Shown here: positions 1-7,852 of the stretch, piece by piece | Layout: every line of letters begins with the position of its first letter | Position numbering within the stretch: position 1 is the first letter of the stretch | Notes under the pieces: generated by a model | The model's input: only the letters and a program-made list of their open reading frames with translations | The model's database searches: none | What the model was told of the DNA's origin: nothing | NCBI GenBank assembly: GCA_020851955.1 | Contig: JADZBU010000248.1 | Coordinates: forward strand, 1-39,202 | Length of the DNA: 39,202 nucleotides | Origin: Chromatiaceae bacterium | GTDB lineage: Bacteria > Pseudomonadota > Gammaproteobacteria > Chromatiales > Chromatiaceae | Reading direction: 5' to 3' | Translations under genes and position numbers: made by a program

Positions 1-1
1 C

Positions 2-112
2 GTCGCGGGTACCATCGCTAAACTCGCCCGCAAAGTCCGCCGCGTCTTCGATTATCTCGGCATGACCATGAACTCTACCCCTCGCCCCCGCCGCTTAGCG
101 GCCGAGGGTTAG
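2..112 (+). CDS. C-terminal end of an unidentified protein (5' truncated by window)
   Basis: An open frame enters from the left edge and stops with TAG at 110-112. It gives about 36 residues that are basic and end in RRLAAEG. I recognise no family. It lies on the same strand as the following Nudix gene, 60 bases upstream of that gene's likely start. It may be a real C-terminus or chance, since only the tail is visible. Confidence 0.3.
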   Translation, partial: VAGTIAKLARKVRRVFDYLGMTMNSTPRPRRLAAEG

Positions 113-172
113 AACGGATTTGCCGTGTCATTCCACCACACAATGGCTAACCCACCAAGAGGTCCCGTCGTC

Positions 173-1111
173 ATGAACCTGATCCACGTCGTCGCCGGTG
201 CTATCCAGGATTGCCAAGGGCGGGTGCTGATCGCCCGGCGACCCTTGGGGGTGCATCAGGGCGGGCTCTGGGAGTTTCCCGGCGGCAAGTTGGAACCGGG
301 GGAGCTGCCGTTGCAGGGTCTGGCGCGGGAATTGGAGGAGGAAGTGGGGATTCGGGTCCAGGCCACGCGGCCCCTGATTCGCCTCCCTCACGACTACGGT
401 GACCGGCGGCTGGTGCTGGAGGTGCATCGGGTGACGGCCTACGCGGGGGAGCCGATCGGTCGGGAGGGCCAGCCCCTGAGCTGGCGGCACCCGGATGACC
501 TGGACCCCAGGGCCTTTCCCGCCGCCGACCGGCCCATCATCACCGCCCTGCGGCTGCCATCCCGCTATCTCATCACCGGGGACGACCCGGCGGAGCCGGC
601 GGTGTTCCTGGCGCGGTTGGCGGGGGCCCTGGCGAGGGGGATAGAGTTGGTGCAACTGCGCGCCCATGACTTGCCGGACGCGGACTACGCCGCCCTGGCG
701 GTCGCGGCCCGTGATCTCTGCCGGCGGCAGGGGGCGCGGTTGCTGCTGAACCGTGATCCGGCTCGGGCCTGGGGGCTGTCCGGCGATGGTCTGCATCTGA
801 CTAGCCAGCTGCTGGCGGGCCTGCGGGAGCGTCCGCTCGCTTGGCGCCTGGTGGGGGCCTCCTGTCACGACGCCGAGGAGCTGGCGCGGGCGGCGGACCT
901 GGGTCTGGACTATGCCCTCCTCTCGCCCCTCAGGCCCAAGTCCTCGCAGCCCGGGGCACCCCATCTCGGCTGGGAGCGGTTCGCGGCCCTGGTGGCGGAC
1001 GCCAGGCTGCCGGTCTATGCGCTGGGGGGGCTGGGGCCGGAGGATCTGGACCAGGCCATCGATCGAGGTGGCCAGGGCATCGCGGCGATCCGGGGTTTCT
1101 GGTCAGTGTGA
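173..1111 (+). CDS. mutT: Nudix hydrolase (MutT type) fused to a thiamine-phosphate-synthase-like domain
   Basis: The N-terminal half is a MutT-type Nudix hydrolase, which removes 8-oxo-dGTP from the nucleotide pool. The Nudix box is complete at about residues 38-60 (GGKLEPGE, then RELEEEVGI). From about residue 130 to the end there is a TIM-barrel segment like ThiE/TenI (YLITGD, then GASCH, then [11 protein letters not shown]). This two-domain layout is common in gammaproteobacteria and its second half is generally not shown to make thiamine phosphate. I chose ATG 173 because AAGAGG (157-162) sits 10 bases upstream; GTG 125 and ATG 143 would add an unconserved N-terminus. It gives 312 residues and overlaps the convergent yacG gene by 9 bases. 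Confidence 0.9.
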   Translation: MNLIHVVAGAIQDCQGRVLIARRPLGVHQGGLWEFPGGKLEPGELPLQGLARELEEEVGIRVQATRPLIRLPHDYGDRRLVLEVHRVTAYAGEPIGREGQPLSWRHPDDLDPRAFPAADRPIITALRLPSRYLITGDDPAEPAVFLARLAGALARGIELVQLRAHDLPDADYAALAVAARDLCRRQGARLLLNRDPARAWGLSGDGLHLTSQLLAGLRERPLAWRLVGASCHDAEELARAADLGLDYALLSPLRPKSSQPGAPHLGWERFAALVADARLPVYALGGLGPEDLDQAIDRGGQGIAAIRGFWSV

Positions 1112-1339
1112 GCGCGCGCCGGTGTGGTCGTCCTGGTGACTTTCCCAGGCCTCCGGCGACTCCAGCGGCGCGGCATCGGGGTCCTCTTCCGGGGCGGCGG
1201 GGATGCGGTGGCCCTCGTCGAACCAGGCGCCCAGATCGATGAGGCGGCAGCGCTCGCTGCAGAAGGGCCGCCAGGGGGAGGTGGCGGTCCAGGGGACGGA
1301 TGCGCCGCAATGCGGACAGGCTACTCGTGTCTCGGTCAT
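1103..1339 (-). CDS. yacG: DNA gyrase inhibitor YacG, zinc-binding
   Basis: This small 78-residue protein carries the YacG zinc site: CPHCG near the start and FCSERCR about 20 residues later, followed by the family motif LIDLGAW. In E. coli YacG binds GyrB and inhibits gyrase. The acidic C-terminal tail is variable in the family. It lies just downstream of zapD on the same strand (24 bases apart), the usual zapD-yacG order, and its 3' end overlaps the convergent mutT gene. Confidence 0.92.
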   Translation of the reverse strand: MTETRVACPHCGASVPWTATSPWRPFCSERCRLIDLGAWFDEGHRIPAAPEEDPDAAPLESPEAWESHQDDHTGARSH

Positions 1340-1363
1340 GACGCCTCCCCCCCGCCGGAGGCC

Positions 1364-2131
1364 TTAGAGGACGCAGCAGGTCAACCTGAATTCCAGGTCG
1401 TCGCGGATCGGCTCCGGGGCCTCGTCGACGCCACCGCGCAGGAAGCGGATGGCGAAGCGATTCTTGTGACCGCTGATTTCGGGGAAGAGGGTGGGGTCGG
1501 TCTCCACCGTGATCCGAATCAACTGGGCCGGGGCGGGCGATTCCAGGGACTCCTGATAGAGACCCTCGTGGGCTATGACCCGGCGCGGGGCGCCGCTGCG
1601 GCGAATGAAGTCGAGCAGCAGGTGGATGGCGGCTCGGACGGGCGCCAGGTCCTCGGTCCAGAGGGCGATCTGACGGTCACGCTCGCGTACGGGCCGGGCC
1701 AGCCAATGATAGTACTGGGGCAGGTCGAAGCCGCAGGTGCCGCCCGGGAGGCTGCCGCGCTGGGCCACGCCCTTAAGAAATTCGTTCTCGCGGATGCGCT
1801 GGCCGATGGGGCGTTCCAGGTTGCGCAGGCCTTCCAAGGCGGCGTTGATCTCGGCGAGAAAATTCTCCAGGGCCTTGCGACTGACGCCTGGTTTGTCACG
1901 GACGCGCTCCAGGGTGGCGGCCTGACGGTCGAGCTCCTTGATGAGCTCGGTCTTGATGTCGGCGCGGGAGCTGATGGTGGCGATATCCAGCAAGGTCTCG
2001 ACCAGGGCCCGCGAGGCCCAGGGGTTATCCTGGGGCTGGAGAAAGGCCAGCTTTTCGAACAAATGTTCGAGCCGCATCTGAGTGCGGGCGCGTTCGTTGA
2101 GCGGATGTTCGAAGGTTAGGGTCGTGGCCAC
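1364..2131 (-). CDS. zapD: Cell division protein ZapD
   Basis: The 255-residue protein matches ZapD (formerly YacF/DUF1342), which binds the FtsZ C-terminal tail and bundles filaments at the division ring. Characteristic stretches are FEHPLNERAR at the N-terminus, RLEHLFEKL shortly after, and GGTCGFDLPQYYHWL in the middle. The length fits the family. The ATG at 2131 begins directly with the conserved helix, so the start is well supported. The genome neighbourhood with yacG and mutT is the conserved one in gammaproteobacteria. Confidence 0.93.
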   Translation of the reverse strand: MATTLTFEHPLNERARTQMRLEHLFEKLAFLQPQDNPWASRALVETLLDIATISSRADIKTELIKELDRQAATLERVRDKPGVSRKALENFLAEINAALEGLRNLERPIGQRIRENEFLKGVAQRGSLPGGTCGFDLPQYYHWLARPVRERDRQIALWTEDLAPVRAAIHLLLDFIRRSGAPRRVIAHEGLYQESLESPAPAQLIRITVETDPTLFPEISGHKNRFAIRFLRGGVDEAPEPIRDDLEFRLTCCVL

Positions 2132-2284
2132 GGATATTCCAGTTGGGATGGGGGGTAATAAAGCTGCGCGCGCCCGGAGCGGCTTGTTAATGGTAACGAA
2201 TTTACGCCAGGCGCGGGAAGTTTCGCGCCGGCCAGGCCAAGCAGCTGCCCCGGCCTGACCGCCTGACGCGCGGTGCTCGGGGCT

Positions 2285-3289
2285 TCAGGTGGGCTTGGCG
2301 TACTCGAAGGCGTCGGAAAACATGTGCTCCCGGCCGAGCCCGGCGGCGGCGAAGGCGTTGCTGCCGCTCTCGACCATGATGGGCGGGCCGGCCAGATAGA
2401 CATCGAAGGGGCTCATGTCCGGGTGGTCGGCCAGTACCGCCTGGTGGACGTAACCGGTGCGGCCCGTCCAGTCCGGGTCCGGGTCCGACAGGACCGGGGT
2501 GTAGTGGAAATTGGCATGATCCCGGGCCCATTGCCGGGGCAGGTCTGGCAGGTAGAGATCCTGCCGCTGGCGCGCGCCCCAGTAGAGATGCATCGGGCGG
2601 CTAACGCCCAGGTACAAGGCATGTTCGATGATGCCCTTGATGGGGGCGAAGCCCGTGCCGCCGGCCACCAGAATGATGGGGCGCTCCGAGGCCTCGCGCA
2701 GGGTGAAGGTCCCCAGGGGGGCCTGGATGCGCAGGATGGCCTTTTCAGCCAGGGCGTCGAAGATGAAGCTGGTGAACTGGCCGCCGGGGACATGACGCAC
2801 ATGCAACTCGATGAGGGCGTCGTCATGGGGGGCGTTGGCGATGGAAAAGGCGCGCCGTTTGCCCCCCTCCAGCAGGAAGTCCAGGTACTGTCCGGCTAGG
2901 AAGGGCAGGCGCTGGTTTTCCGGCAGCTTGAGGTGCAGCCGCACCACGTCGTGATTCAGGGCCTCCTTGTCCACCACCCGGCAAGGCAGGGTGCGGGCCT
3001 CGATTTCGGTGGCACCCCGGATCTCGGTGACCCCCAGGATGAGGTCGCTCTCGGGCACGGCCTGGCAGACAAGGCAGGCGCTGGGCTCGCGGCCCGCCAG
3101 GGCCTGGGTGTTGCCGCTCGGGTAGGCCACCCGCCCCGCGATCAGGGTGGCCAGGCAAGAGCCACACTGGCCGCCCCGGCAACCGTAGGGCAGGACCATG
3201 CCCTGGCGCAGGGCCGCCTCCAGCAGGGTCTCGCCCGCCTCGGCCTGGAAATGGCGGCCGCCGGGTTGCGTCTGGATGTCGAAGGTCAT
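2285..3289 (-). CDS. 2Fe-2S ferredoxin / FAD-NAD(P)H reductase, CDP-6-deoxy-glucoseen reductase-like
   Basis: This is a 334-residue flavin oxidoreductase. A plant-type ferredoxin domain comes first, with cluster cysteines in CRGGQCGSC (about residues 37-45) and CLVC (about 72-75). A ferredoxin-NADP-reductase module follows, with the FAD motif RAFSIAN, the nucleotide-binding motif GGTGFAPIKG and the C-terminal YLAGPPIMVES. Family members such as AscD/RfbI and methane- or toluate-oxygenase reductases pass electrons from NAD(P)H to a partner enzyme. No partner oxygenase or sugar dehydratase lies nearby, so the substrate is unknown. It is divergent from the epimerase gene at 3445. Confidence 0.85.
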   Translation of the reverse strand: MTFDIQTQPGGRHFQAEAGETLLEAALRQGMVLPYGCRGGQCGSCLATLIAGRVAYPSGNTQALAGREPSACLVCQAVPESDLILGVTEIRGATEIEARTLPCRVVDKEALNHDVVRLHLKLPENQRLPFLAGQYLDFLLEGGKRRAFSIANAPHDDALIELHVRHVPGGQFTSFIFDALAEKAILRIQAPLGTFTLREASERPIILVAGGTGFAPIKGIIEHALYLGVSRPMHLYWGARQRQDLYLPDLPRQWARDHANFHYTPVLSDPDPDWTGRTGYVHQAVLADHPDMSPFDVYLAGPPIMVESGSNAFAAAGLGREHMFSDAFEYAKPT

Positions 3290-3444
3290 GGCGCGCTGGG
3301 CCTCGTCGGGGTAAGGGCTAAGGGCGGGGCGACTGTTTGACCGGCGCCCGATTGGTGGGAAAAGATGCGCCCACCAGGCCCTAATTGCAATAAACTCCCG
3401 GCCATAATCCGGCGTCGCCGGACGGGCGAGCAGAGAATCATGCC

Positions 3445-4299
3445 ATGTGGATACTGGGCTGCGGTTATATAGGCCAGCGGTTGGCGCGCACTTATCGGGA
3501 TCAGGGCTATCCCGTCACCGCCGTGACGCGCAGCGAGGCCAGCTGCCTGGCCTTGGCCCGGTCGGGCTTCCAGGCCCTGGCCCGGGATCTGGCCCGAGAG
3601 CCCCTGGATGACCTGGGTTGGGCGGGCGAGGACCTCTTTCACCTGGCCCCGCCGCCACCGGACGGGGTCGAGGATGGCTTGACCCGGCACCTGGTGGCGG
3701 CGTTCCGCCAAGGCGGTCATCCCCGCCGCCTCGTCTATCTGAGTACCACCGGAGTCTATGGCGATTGCGGCGGGGACTGGGTGGACGAGACCCGGCCGCC
3801 GGCGCCGGTGGCGGATCGCTCGCGGCGGCGTTGGGATGCGGAGGAGGCCCTGCGGGCCTGGAGCCGGGAATCGGGCGCCGACCTGGTCATTTTGCGGGTG
3901 GCGGGCATTTATGGGCCAGGCCGCCTGCCCTTGGAGCGCATCCGTCAGGGCCTGCCCCTGGCGCGCGAGGAGGATTCGCCCTGGTCGAATCGCATCCACG
4001 CCGACGACCTAGTGGCGGCCTGCGTCGCCGCCATGGCGCGCGGCGCGCCGGGCCAGGTTTACAACGTCTGTGATGGCCATCCCTCCACCATGACCGACTA
4101 TTTCCTGCGCGTCGCCGACGCCGCCGGCCTGCCACGACCGCCCCTCGTGTCGCTCAGCGAGGCCGCGGGGCTTGTGTCCCCGGGCATGATGTCCTACCTG
4201 GCCGAATCCCGGCGTCTGAGCAACCGCCGATTGCGGGAGGAGCTGGGCCTGAAGCTGCGCCACCCCGACCTGGCCCAGGGGTTGCCGACCTGCTTCTGA
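3445..4299 (+). CDS. yeeZ: NAD(P)-dependent epimerase/dehydratase, YeeZ family
   Basis: This is a 284-residue extended SDR-type protein. The N-terminal dinucleotide-binding motif GCGYIGQRLA and the central LSTTGVYGDCGG stretch match YeeZ-like proteins, whose reaction is not established. The C-terminus (SRRLSNRRLREELG, then LAQGLPTCF) is the family's normal end. A diverged copy of the last ~75 coding bases plus ~35 bases downstream reappears at 7160-7269, on the far side of the toxin-antitoxin islet. The ATG at 3445 begins immediately before the nucleotide-binding fold, so little can be missing upstream. Confidence 0.88.
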   Translation: MWILGCGYIGQRLARTYRDQGYPVTAVTRSEASCLALARSGFQALARDLAREPLDDLGWAGEDLFHLAPPPPDGVEDGLTRHLVAAFRQGGHPRRLVYLSTTGVYGDCGGDWVDETRPPAPVADRSRRRWDAEEALRAWSRESGADLVILRVAGIYGPGRLPLERIRQGLPLAREEDSPWSNRIHADDLVAACVAAMARGAPGQVYNVCDGHPSTMTDYFLRVADAAGLPRPPLVSLSEAAGLVSPGMMSYLAESRRLSNRRLREELGLKLRHPDLAQGLPTCF

Positions 4300-4331
4300 T
4301 GTCCGGCAGCTTGGCGGACCCGAGTCAGCGG
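4222..4331 (+). repeat. Direct repeat, copy A: 3' end of yeeZ
   Basis: This 110-base stretch covers the last 26 codons of yeeZ and about 32 bases after its stop. It aligns without gaps to 7160-7269 in the same orientation with 16 mismatches by hand count (about 85% identity). The identity continues past the stop codon, so it is a DNA duplication and not just protein similarity. Confidence 0.85.
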
Positions 4332-4619
4332 GCAGTTCCAGGCGCCAGGGCGGCAATCGCCTCGGGCGCCGCGCTTCCAGTCGCTGGCCATCGCTGACAC
4401 CACTTCCGCCAGACCATTCGCGATCCTCCCGGTGATTCAGTCGCGATGAGGCGCTGGCCGCCTGGGTGAGGCTTTTCGTGCCTTGGCGAGAGTAGCCACT
4501 ATGACCTTGGTCGAGATCCTGCGCGATGAGGGATTGCCGCGCGGGGACTGGCTTCCCAGGCGTATGATTGAGCGCAACCCGCCAGGCGCGTCCGTCCTCG
4601 TCCCCACCGAACTCAACCC
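4332..4619. other. Intergenic stretch with small unassigned open frames
   Basis: No gene I recognise. A 44-residue open frame on the plus strand runs from ATG 4501 to TGA 4635 (begins MTLVEILRDEGLPRG) and overlaps the next gene. Just upstream, a short frame ends in RLFVPWRE before TAG at about 4495. These may be decayed remnants of the inserted segment. No ribosome binding site or family signature supports translation. Confidence 0.3.
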
Positions 4620-4862
4620 GTGGAGCAAGGCTTGAAAAATCTTGATCGCATAACTTTGGACCCCGCCATCATGGGCGGTAAGCCCTGCATCCGCGGTCTG
4701 CGCATGACCGTCGGTACCCTGCTGGGACTCATGGCGACCGGGGTGAGCCGAGAGCGAATCCTGCAGGCTTACCCATACCTCGAGCCGCAAGACCTGGACG
4801 CGGCCCTGGCCTATGCGGCCTGGCGGATCGAGGAACGCGAAGAGGTGCTGCTCAGCGCATGA
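4620..4862 (+). CDS. DUF433 protein, probable antitoxin
   Basis: The 80-residue product has the DUF433 core DPAIMGGKPCIRGLRMTVGT followed by the helical segment ILQAYPYLEPQDLDAALAYA. DUF433 proteins are short helix-turn-helix-like proteins that usually precede a DUF5615 PIN-like gene and are annotated as antitoxins. The start is uncertain: GTG 4620 gives 80 residues, while TTG 4632 would begin nearer the conserved NLDRI segment. The stop overlaps the next start as ATGA (4859-4862), which implies translational coupling. Confidence 0.85.
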   Translation: MEQGLKNLDRITLDPAIMGGKPCIRGLRMTVGTLLGLMATGVSRERILQAYPYLEPQDLDAALAYAAWRIEEREEVLLSA

Positions 4863-5227
4863 GCTTGCGGCTGGTGATCGACGTCAATCTCTCGCCGGAG
4901 TGGGTACCGTTTCTCACCGAGGTGGGGTTTGATGCGTACCACTGGTGCCAGGTCGGCAGTCCATCCGCCACGGATCAAGTGATCATGGAATGGGCAACCG
5001 AACATGGCTATACGGTATTCACTCACGATCTCGATTTCTCGGTGATGCTGGCGCTTACGCGCGCGGGCCGCCCGAGCGTCATTCAACTGCGCGGGCCACG
5101 GGTGCTGCCGGAGCAGATCGGATCGGTATTGATCCAGTCCTTGCGTCGCTTTCGCACTGATCTGGAAAGCGGCGCGCTCGTGGTGGTGGAGCCGGGACGA
5201 AGCCGAGTACGCATCCTGCCGCTATGA
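4859..5227 (+). CDS. DUF5615 PIN-like protein, probable toxin
   Basis: The 122-residue protein begins LRLVIDVNLSPEWVPFL and has the later acidic motif VFTHDLDFSVML, typical of the DUF5615 PIN-like nuclease fold (Mut7-C related). The conserved acidic residues D (in VIDVN) and D-x-D (in THDLDF) would form the metal site. It is coupled to the DUF433 gene by a 4-base overlap, the standard arrangement of this presumed toxin-antitoxin pair. RNase activity is family inference and has not been shown for this protein. Confidence 0.87.
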   Translation: MSLRLVIDVNLSPEWVPFLTEVGFDAYHWCQVGSPSATDQVIMEWATEHGYTVFTHDLDFSVMLALTRAGRPSVIQLRGPRVLPEQIGSVLIQSLRRFRTDLESGALVVVEPGRSRVRILPL

Positions 5228-5270
5228 GCGATATTGACTGGCCATGAGTGGCTGACCCCTACTGCCTCAC

Positions 5271-5296
5271 TAGCGGTATGACCCCTGATACCGCTA
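5271..5296. repeat. Hyphenated palindrome downstream of the DUF5615 gene
   Basis: TAGCGGTAT (5271-5279) and ATACCGCTA (5288-5296) form a perfect 9-bp inverted repeat around an 8-base centre. No T-run follows on either strand, so it is not a typical intrinsic terminator. The heptamer TGACCCC occurs twice around it (from 5253 and from 5279). Confidence 0.6.
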
Positions 5297-5519
5297 TGTA
5301 ATTGGATCGCCGCTTATTCCGCGATGACCCCCGCCCCCACCCCGCGGACCAGGAGGTCGACTTCAGGAGCCAATCCGCATGGATGCCTCGCGAGGGCCCG
5401 CCAGAAAACCGCCCAGAATTTGCTGCGGAACCACTGCGCCCCTGCCGCTGGTGCCTTCGGGCACGACCAGACCGTCGGGGGTTGAGCACCTAGTCCCAGG
5501 CGATCGCCCAGAGGTTGTA
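5297..5519. other. Non-coding stretch between toxin pairs, with a possible gene remnant
   Basis: Past the hipA stop on the minus strand an open frame continues to about 5314 and encodes protein-like sequence (for example QWFRSKFWAVFWRALARHP), but it lacks a start of its own. This could be the decayed tail of another gene. I cannot name the family, and the open frame may also be chance in GC-rich DNA. Confidence 0.25.
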
Positions 5520-6773
5520 TCAGGTTGACCTTGCGTGTTTCAGGCCATCTTCCCAGACCGCGCTGATAGCCGAATGCAGTGTCGATGAGATGCGTGCATC
5601 TTGTCTTGACTGGTCCAGCGTGTCGCTCATGGCTTGGGCGATGATCTGAATGATGGCCTCGGGATTGGTGACGCCGCAAAGGCGCCGTCCGAATGCCAGG
5701 AGCTCCGCGTGGGTCGGGTAGGATCTGGTCTGGTGCCTGCCTCGGAGCAGCTTGAGGGCCATGGTCCGGTCTTCCAGCTCGGGCCCGCCTTCGTAGCGGG
5801 CGTAACGGTAGATGGCCGTGGTGACGACATCGAACATAGGCGCCAGCCAGGCGTCGCTGGCCGAGCGATAGAGCAGCCCAAAGTTTTTCAGATGGGCATC
5901 GCCATTGCGTACCATCACCGAAAAGGCGACCTGCTCGAAGAAGCGGTGAAGGTTCTCGCGTGGCAGTTGGAGTTGTTTGAGCAGCTCGGCGATGGCTTGA
6001 TAGCTGCCCTGATATTTGCGATCGGACAGGGTGTCCCGGACCCGCAGGCCGGCGAGCGCGGCGATGTCCTCGAATCCGAGCCGTTCGATGCTTCCGTCAT
6101 TCCGATGAATGAGGTCGAAGCGATCGAGCACCAGCAGTTGGCCATCGTTGGACAGCGCGAATTCGGGGGTTGCGATGCCGGCTTTCCGGGCGGCGCTCAG
6201 GCACAGATATTCGTTGGCCGCGAGCTCTGGATAGGAGGGGCCGGCGGCTTTGACGATCAGCGATGGCATGGGCACCGTGGCGCGATCGGGAACCATGATC
6301 TTGGGCTGCACGCCGGCGATTCCGGCACCCGTGCTCAGATAGGCGCGGATCAACTCGGCAAAGACCTGGGGGGTAAAGGGCAGATTCAGCAGTTCAGCCC
6401 TGGAGATCGGCGGCGCGGGCGCGGTCGGTGGCTGCTCCGGCAGTCTGTAGCCCAGACGGCCGATGCCATTGCGGCCGATGAGCGCCAGCAAGTGCATGGG
6501 CGTGGGGGGCTGTTTGGGGAACAGGGCCCGGATGCGCATGAAGAGGTCGCCCTCGGGCAGGTTCTGATCCATGCTCGGGAAGAGGTCGCCATCCCGCCAG
6601 GTGAGCCGGGTGCTGGCGGGCATCAGCAGGGCCACGGAGGGCTGGTGCTGCGCGGGCGACAGGTACCTGAATTCGTAGCTGGATGTCCTCAGTAACTGAC
6701 CAGTGGCGAGGTTGTCGCCAATGGCCACCTCCAGCAGTGGGATTTTTTCAGGCAGCATCCTCGTCATCCTCAT
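5520..6773 (-). CDS. hipA: HipA-family serine/threonine kinase toxin
   Basis: The 417-residue protein is a full-length HipA-type kinase. The N-terminal subdomain leads into the glycine-rich loop GIAGVQPK at 151-158. The catalytic motif NGDAHLKN is at 290-297, and D315 lies in PMFDVV. E. coli HipA phosphorylates glutamyl-tRNA synthetase and causes growth arrest; the target here is unknown. In the loop, the position I align with the E. coli autophosphorylated serine appears to be glycine (G151). The gene overlaps hipB by 26 bases if ATG 6773 is used; ATG 6767 or 6758 are alternative starts with less overlap. Confidence 0.92.
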   Translation of the reverse strand: MRMTRMLPEKIPLLEVAIGDNLATGQLLRTSSYEFRYLSPAQHQPSVALLMPASTRLTWRDGDLFPSMDQNLPEGDLFMRIRALFPKQPPTPMHLLALIGRNGIGRLGYRLPEQPPTAPAPPISRAELLNLPFTPQVFAELIRAYLSTGAGIAGVQPKIMVPDRATVPMPSLIVKAAGPSYPELAANEYLCLSAARKAGIATPEFALSNDGQLLVLDRFDLIHRNDGSIERLGFEDIAALAGLRVRDTLSDRKYQGSYQAIAELLKQLQLPRENLHRFFEQVAFSVMVRNGDAHLKNFGLLYRSASDAWLAPMFDVVTTAIYRYARYEGGPELEDRTMALKLLRGRHQTRSYPTHAELLAFGRRLCGVTNPEAIIQIIAQAMSDTLDQSRQDARISSTLHSAISAVWEDGLKHARST

Positions 6774-7035
6774 CCAGCCGGAATCGGGCGGCCACTTCCT
6801 GCAGCGTCGGTAAACCGGCTTTTTCCAGCCGCATTGCGAGTCCCAGCGCCCCGAGCACTGCCATCAGGGAGGAGAGGGTGACATCTTCCCCGCGCTCGAG
6901 GCGGTAAATCACTTCGCGCACCTTGCCGGCCCGCTGGGCGAGCTCCTTTTTCGACAGGCCGAGCTCGAGACGGCGCGCCAGGAGCAAGGGGCCAAGCTCA
7001 TCAAGCAAGCGTATTATGTCAGTCATGGCAGACAT
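6748..7035 (-). CDS. hipB: HipB-type antitoxin, XRE-family DNA-binding protein
   Basis: This small helix-turn-helix protein (95 residues from ATG 7035) has the XRE core LSKKELAQRAGKVREVIYRLE followed by a helical stretch and an acidic C-terminus (DEDDEDAA). HipB proteins bind the operator of their operon and neutralise HipA. The start could also be ATG 7026 (MTDIIRLL) or an upstream codon at 7062. Repeated ATG-rich elements overlap this start region and are plausible binding sites. It lies immediately before hipA, the usual order. Confidence 0.88.
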   Translation of the reverse strand: MSAMTDIIRLLDELGPLLLARRLELGLSKKELAQRAGKVREVIYRLERGEDVTLSSLMAVLGALGLAMRLEKAGLPTLQEVAARFRLDEDDEDAA

Positions 7036-7076
7036 TTTTCGCCGAAAGACTTCGATTTGCAAGTTATGGCTGACAT
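7016..7076. promoter_or_regulatory. Candidate HipB operator: three related 11-bp elements
   Basis: ATGTCAGTCAT (7016-7026), ATGGCAGACAT (7025-7035) and ATGGCTGACAT (7066-7076) are near copies in direct or inverted orientation. The first and third are inverted repeats with one mismatch. ATGTC at 7016 and GACAT at 7031 form a palindrome arm pair. They lie across the hipB start, the expected place for autoregulation by HipB. Confidence 0.45.
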
Positions 7077-7159
7077 GAATCCCTCGCTTCCCCGCCGGTG
7101 GCTGGTCCCGGTTCTGGATCCCGATCGAGGGTGCGGCGCTCTATGTCATTGCCGGCGAG

Positions 7160-7269
7160 AACCGCCGGCCGCGGGAGGAACTGGGCCTGAATCCGCGTCA
7201 GTCCGACCTGGCCCAGGGGCTGCCGACCTGCTTCCGATGCCCGGCATCTTGGCGGTCCCGAGCCGGCGG
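7160..7269 (+). repeat. Direct repeat, copy B: orphan yeeZ 3' end
   Basis: This is a gap-free match to 4222-4331 at about 85% identity. In the yeeZ frame it reads NRRPREELGL, then SDLAQGLPTCF, with CGA instead of the stop codon. No intact yeeZ body precedes it, so it is a fragment. With copy A it brackets the DUF433/DUF5615 and hipBA modules. Confidence 0.85.
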
Positions 7270-7275
7270 GCAGGC

Positions 7276-7304
7276 TAGACGCCGGAAGGTCGGGAGCCGA
7301 TAAT
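7276..7304 (+). promoter_or_regulatory. Candidate sigma-70 promoter for the Rap1a-like gene
   Basis: TAGACG (7276-7281) and GATAAT (7299-7304) are separated by 17 bases. This matches the -35 at four of six positions and the -10 at five of six. It lies 80 bases before the ATG at 7384 and directly after repeat copy B. Confidence 0.4.
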
Positions 7305-7383
7305 CGCCCTCTCAATGATCATCGCCCCTTTGCCCGGTCAGCCACTCGGCTTGCCGGATTCACCCACCCACGAGAGTATTCCT

Positions 7384-7788
7384 ATGAGTGCTAAAACCAG
7401 GCTCCTAAGCCGTTCTTTCGCCGTTGCCGCCCTGACGGGGCTGATGTCCTCGTCCGCCCTGGCGATCGAGGACGCGGATTTCCGCTTCGATTCCACCGAG
7501 GACCTGGTTCAGGTCTGCTCGGTCCCGGCGACGGCCCCCGAGTATCTGACGGCCACCCTCGCCTGTAAGGCCTTCATTGAGGCCACGGTGCAGTACCACG
7601 ACCAAATAACCGACCGCAAGAAGCTCAAGCCTCTGATTTGCCCGCCCAAGACGGCTACCACCGAGGAAGGGCGCGTCGCCTTTCTGGCCTGGGCCGAGAA
7701 GAAGGCCGGTGACAAGAAGCTGATGGGTGAGCAGCCCGTCGTCAGCCTGGTGCGTGCCCTGGCGGCTAAGTATCCTTGCAAGAAGTAA
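7384..7788 (+). CDS. Exported Rap1a/Tai-like small protein
   Basis: The 134-residue protein starts with a Sec signal peptide (MSAKTRLLSRSFAVAALTGL, cleavage likely after SSALA). The mature part has spaced cysteines (VQVCSVP, LACKAF, PLICPP, YPCKK), consistent with disulfides in the periplasm. The pattern C..A..Y..A....AC..FI resembles the Rap1a/Tai family, whose founders are immunity proteins against type VI amidase effectors, but many members are unrelated to T6SS. No T6SS gene is nearby. GAGAG lies upstream of the ATG. Confidence 0.65.
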   Translation: MSAKTRLLSRSFAVAALTGLMSSSALAIEDADFRFDSTEDLVQVCSVPATAPEYLTATLACKAFIEATVQYHDQITDRKKLKPLICPPKTATTEEGRVAFLAWAEKKAGDKKLMGEQPVVSLVRALAAKYPCKK

Positions 7789-7852
7789 GGCGGCCGCGAC
7801 ACCCCTTCCCGGGGCGATTTCACCGCGAAATCGCTCGACTTTGGAGAGCTTT

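Noticed and set aside
4501-4635. 44-residue plus-strand open frame
   Set aside because: Overlaps the DUF433 start, has no ribosome binding site and no family signature.
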